Below, piece after piece: positions 61,768 to 64,000 of a DNA stretch of 64,000 nucleotides (positions are counted from its first letter, which is position 1; every line of letters starts with the position of its first letter). The DNA lies in assembly GCA_902622245.1 (NCBI GenBank), contig CACNPC010000001.1, positions 269,425 through 333,424 on the forward strand, read 5' to 3'. Both the position numbers and the translations under genes were made by a program. The stretch comes from an uncultured Pelagibacteraceae bacterium (GTDB taxonomy: Bacteria > Pseudomonadota > Alphaproteobacteria > Pelagibacterales > Pelagibacteraceae). A model generated the notes under the pieces. It was not told the origin of the DNA, did no database searches, and was given only the letters and a program-made list of their open reading frames with translations.

Positions 61768-62685
61768 ATGTCAGATAAAGATAAATATAAACACTACACA
61801 AAAAATAATGACGATATTCCTATATTTAGCAGACCTTGGTGGTTAGATGCTGTAAGTGATGAGGGATATTGGGATGTGATATTGTATGAAAAAAATAATA
61901 ATATTTATGGTTCTCTTCCTTTTTTTATAAAAAAAAAGAATATTTTTGAATTAAGCCTACTTCCAAGGTTAACACAAAAACTTGGGCCACATTTTGCAGA
62001 TAATGAGTTAAACGATAATCAAATAATTTTTTCTTATTTATCAAAGAATCTTCCTTACACTTTTTACTTTGATCAAAACTGTCATCATACAATAAATAAT
62101 CAAAAAATATTTATAAATGAAGGATTTGCAGTTAAAAATATGAGAACTTGTATAATCGAAGATATTAAAAATATAAACGAAATAAAAAGAAATTTTAGTA
62201 AGAACAGAAAGTATGATTTAAATAAAGCAAAAGAAAATAAATTAAATACTAATTTTAATGTAAATCCAAATTTATTTTATGAGGAACATTTCAAAAATCT
62301 AAAAAAAAGAGGTTTAAAAATTAATTATAGTAGAGATTTCATTAATAGATTATTTGATGCTTGCACTCAAAATAAGTCTGGTAAAATAATAGGTGTTTAC
62401 GACAATTCAGACAAATATTTAGCTCTATGTTTTATTGTGTGGGACAGTCAATATGCATATTTAATTGGATTAACAACGAATTCAGATAATTTAAAAACTG
62501 GAGCATCATCTTTGCTCATCTTAAATTCAATAAATTATTTAATTGGGAAAACTAAGAATTTTGATTTTGAAGGAAGTATGGATGAAAATATATATAAATT
62601 TTATAATTCTTTTGGAACAATAACTAAAAACTACTTTAAAATTAAGCGTATTAAACCAAGTTTTATGAAAGTTTTCTTAAGATAA
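61768..62685 (+). CDS. FemAB/GNAT-like acyltransferase
   Basis: This 305-residue protein has FSRPWWLDAVSDEGYW at the N-terminus, GSLPFFIKKK, FSKNRKYDLNKAKEN and LTTNSDNLKTGASSLLILN with DFEGSMDENIYKFY near the end. This is the two-domain GNAT/FemX plan seen in proteins annotated as BioF2-like acetyltransferases. It may acylate an amino sugar, which would suit the adjacent PLP enzyme gene 37 bases away on the other strand. Donor and acceptor are unknown. Confidence 0.72.
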   Translation: MSDKDKYKHYTKNNDDIPIFSRPWWLDAVSDEGYWDVILYEKNNNIYGSLPFFIKKKNIFELSLLPRLTQKLGPHFADNELNDNQIIFSYLSKNLPYTFYFDQNCHHTINNQKIFINEGFAVKNMRTCIIEDIKNINEIKRNFSKNRKYDLNKAKENKLNTNFNVNPNLFYEEHFKNLKKRGLKINYSRDFINRLFDACTQNKSGKIIGVYDNSDKYLALCFIVWDSQYAYLIGLTTNSDNLKTGASSLLILNSINYLIGKTKNFDFEGSMDENIYKFYNSFGTITKNYFKIKRIKPSFMKVFLR

Positions 62686-62692
62686 AAAATTG

Positions 62693-63046
62693 CTACTTTA
62701 AATACTTTCTAAATATTTTTCTACTCCAATTTTTTTTATAGTCTATTGACTTATCATCAATAATTACATCATATCTTGGTTTACCAAGAATTAATTCATG
62801 GAAATTTAAATTCCATTTTTTAAGTTGATTATAGGTTTTTTTATAGCCTAATTTTATAGCTTTTTTTTCATTTGAATTTGTGCGACCCATATATCTTGAG
62901 GTGAATATTTTTATAACATGACCACTTTTATAAAGCTCATTAATAATTTTTATATTTTTTTTTATGGGCAAAGATTTTGTATATTCACTTGCTTTAGTTT
63001 TACAAATTGTATTATCAATATCAAAACAAAAAATTAATTTTTTCAT
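62693..63046 (-). CDS. HAD family phosphatase, capsule-biosynthesis type
   Basis: This 117-residue small HAD protein has the nucleophile motif FCFDIDNTICKT (DxDxT), a Thr/Ser motif in KIFTSRYMGR and the acidic motif DVIIDDKSID. It lacks a large cap domain. Proteins of this size in capsule loci remove phosphate from sugar phosphates. It follows the class II aldolase gene by 16 bases on the same strand, which hints at a shared small pathway. Confidence 0.8.
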   Translation of the reverse strand: MKKLIFCFDIDNTICKTKASEYTKSLPIKKNIKIINELYKSGHVIKIFTSRYMGRTNSNEKKAIKLGYKKTYNQLKKWNLNFHELILGKPRYDVIIDDKSIDYKKNWSRKIFRKYLK

Positions 63047-63062
63047 TTTATAACATTTTTAA

Positions 63063-63758
63063 TTAATTATTTTGCCCATAATATTTACCTTTTCCATTTT
63101 TTCTAAAGAAATGAAAAGATTTTAATGACTTAGAAATTTTTGGATTTTTTACAATCATTTTAGTTTTAAAATAAAGTTTACAAATATATTCAATAGCTAT
63201 TAAATTATGTATAGCTTCAGCCTCATTTTTACCCCAAGCAAAAACACCATGGTCTCTCAATAAAATTCCAGGCACATTTTCTTTATATTTCTTAAGTCTT
63301 TGAATTATGCTTTTTGCGACCTGAAATTCATATTTTTCGTTATCTACTTTTACAATCTTAGTAGATATAGGTATGGGTCCATTAAAATAGTCAGCATGCG
63401 TTGTACCAAAACACTTGGGCTCTATATTTGCTTGTGAAAGAATTGTTGAAAATTCGGAATGAGAATGAATTATGCATCCCACATTTTTTAGGTGCCTGTA
63501 TAACTCTATATGGATTATAGTATCTACACTTGGCTTAATCTTGTAATGGTTTTGGGATTTAAAATTGTGTATTTTTACTTCTACTATATTCGATAGTTTA
63601 CATTTATCCTCACCAATTCCAGAGGCTTTGATATATATTTTAGATCTATTTTTGTCAATTACACTTGCGTTACCAAAATTTAAAATACTCAAATTGTTTT
63701 TATAAATTTCCTTGTTTACTTTTAAGGCTCTAGACTTTAAATTTTTATTATCAATCAC
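63063..63758 (-). CDS. Class II aldolase/adducin family protein
   Basis: This 231-residue protein has NFGNASVIDKN, IKASGIG, the zinc-site IIHSHSEFSTIL (His-x-His) and LLRDHGVFAWGKNEAEA (third His). These place it with L-fuculose-phosphate aldolases and L-ribulose-5-phosphate 4-epimerases. It would split or epimerise a sugar phosphate, perhaps to feed an unusual sugar into the glycan. The start is GTG, sharing one base with the stop of the incomplete gene upstream (TAGTG). Confidence 0.85.
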   Translation of the reverse strand: MIDNKNLKSRALKVNKEIYKNNLSILNFGNASVIDKNRSKIYIKASGIGEDKCKLSNIVEVKIHNFKSQNHYKIKPSVDTIIHIELYRHLKNVGCIIHSHSEFSTILSQANIEPKCFGTTHADYFNGPIPISTKIVKVDNEKYEFQVAKSIIQRLKKYKENVPGILLRDHGVFAWGKNEAEAIHNLIAIEYICKLYFKTKMIVKNPKISKSLKSFHFFRKNGKGKYYGQNN

Positions 63759-64000
63759 TAACTTCTACCAACTTTAAAATTATATTTTTTGCCATCGTGT
63801 ACTATTATAGAATCATTATCAAAATCTTTATTCGATATTTCAATAATTTTAGTATCTTTAATTGCCATCCTCATGTGTATTGTACCTGGCTTCATTAAAA
63901 AAGTATAATTTTGTTTCAATTTAATAATGCTATTCATTGCTCTTGCGTATCTTAATCCAAGATCTAATTCTCCATATTCTATGAAGTAATTTTCCTTTTT
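63758..64000 (-). CDS. Incomplete gene at the right edge, function unknown
   Basis: The last 80 codons of a minus-strand gene run off the window edge without a stop. Visible parts include EYGELDLGLRYARAMNSI, NYTFLMKPGTIHMRMAI and the C-terminal GKKYNFKVGRS. Its stop codon is coupled by one base to the GTG of the class II aldolase, so the two share an operon. I do not recognise the family. Confidence 0.65.
   Translation of the reverse strand, partial: KKENYFIEYGELDLGLRYARAMNSIIKLKQNYTFLMKPGTIHMRMAIKDTKIIEISNKDFDNDSIIVHDGKKYNFKVGRS

Noticed and set aside
20749..64000. Transposases, integrases, prophage genes, CRISPR arrays or long direct repeats at island borders
   Set aside because: I looked for transposase and integrase motifs and for regularly spaced repeats and found none, so mobility by an encoded element is not supported here.

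Overview
The window looks like a chromosome segment of a SAR11-clade alphaproteobacterium (Candidatus Pelagibacter or a close relative). The reasons are very high A+T, almost no intergenic DNA, many 1-8 base gene overlaps, alphaproteobacterial gene sets (tol-pal with cpoB, zapA with an upstream coiled-coil gene, trcR/DUF1013, a 36-codon aa3-oxidase subunit IV-like gene beside pntA), and a 5S rRNA gene standing alone next to a very large surface-polysaccharide island. In Ca. P. ubique a hypervariable region lies between the 23S and 5S genes. The layout here fits that, with 16S-23S expected beyond the right edge. The lineage is inferred from gene content and order, not from a database search.

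Region 1 (1-20.75 kb) is core genome. On the minus strand lie yebC, a phage-type RuvC resolvase, tolQ-tolR-tolA-tolB, pal (ending in a clear terminator) and cpoB, preceded by a zauP-like gene, zapA, a 5-FTHF cyclo-ligase and a YmdB-type phosphoesterase. On the plus strand are transketolase, gap, pgk, class I aldolase, thiE, efp, suhB, rpmE, trcR, rpsU and initiator tRNA-Met, which together serve sugar-phosphate metabolism and translation. Back on the minus strand are rpmJ, the oxidase subunit IV-like gene and pntAA-pntAB-pntB.

Region 2 (20.75-20.96 kb) holds an orphan 5S rRNA gene on the minus strand. It has its own sigma70-like promoter (perfect -35, 17-base spacer), and a sugar epimerase starts 8 bases after its 3' end.

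Region 3 (20.96 kb to the end) is an accessory island of about 43 kb, visibly more A+T-rich than region 1, devoted to a surface glycan. Its left part has mixed strands. It carries a GDP-fucose pathway (gmd, fcl) with a GT11 fucosyltransferase-like gene, a His-type sugar 3-dehydrase, dolichol-phosphate-mannose-synthase-like GT2 enzymes, a LIC_10190-like membrane protein, and a five-gene set of epimerase, PfkB-kinase remnant, zinc-type dehydrogenase and an E1-alpha/E1-beta thiamine-diphosphate enzyme pair. From 61.7 kb down to 36.4 kb runs one unbroken minus-strand series of 23 genes. In transcription order it starts with a DegT-type enzyme, a GMC oxidoreductase, a glycosyltransferase and an FkbM methyltransferase, then an ABC exporter that could act as a flippase, CgeB-like and GT9 transferases, a Wzy-like polymerase, several GT4 enzymes, an RmlB-like dehydratase, a carbamoyltransferase, a WaaL-like ligase, two different phosphoglycosyl transferases, a FlaA1/WbpM-type dehydratase, two tandem small membrane proteins and a GT-C-like protein. 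The right edge has a FemAB/GNAT-like protein, a HAD phosphatase, a class II aldolase and an incomplete gene.

The parts add up to a lipid-linked glycan pathway: nucleotide-sugar synthesis, phosphoglycosyl initiation, chain building, flipping, polymerisation, ligation and decoration. The most interesting candidate for something undescribed is the E1-alpha/E1-beta plus dehydrogenase module inside the sugar locus. No stretch longer than about 300 bases lacks a gene. I saw no CRISPR array, insertion sequence, prophage or integrase.
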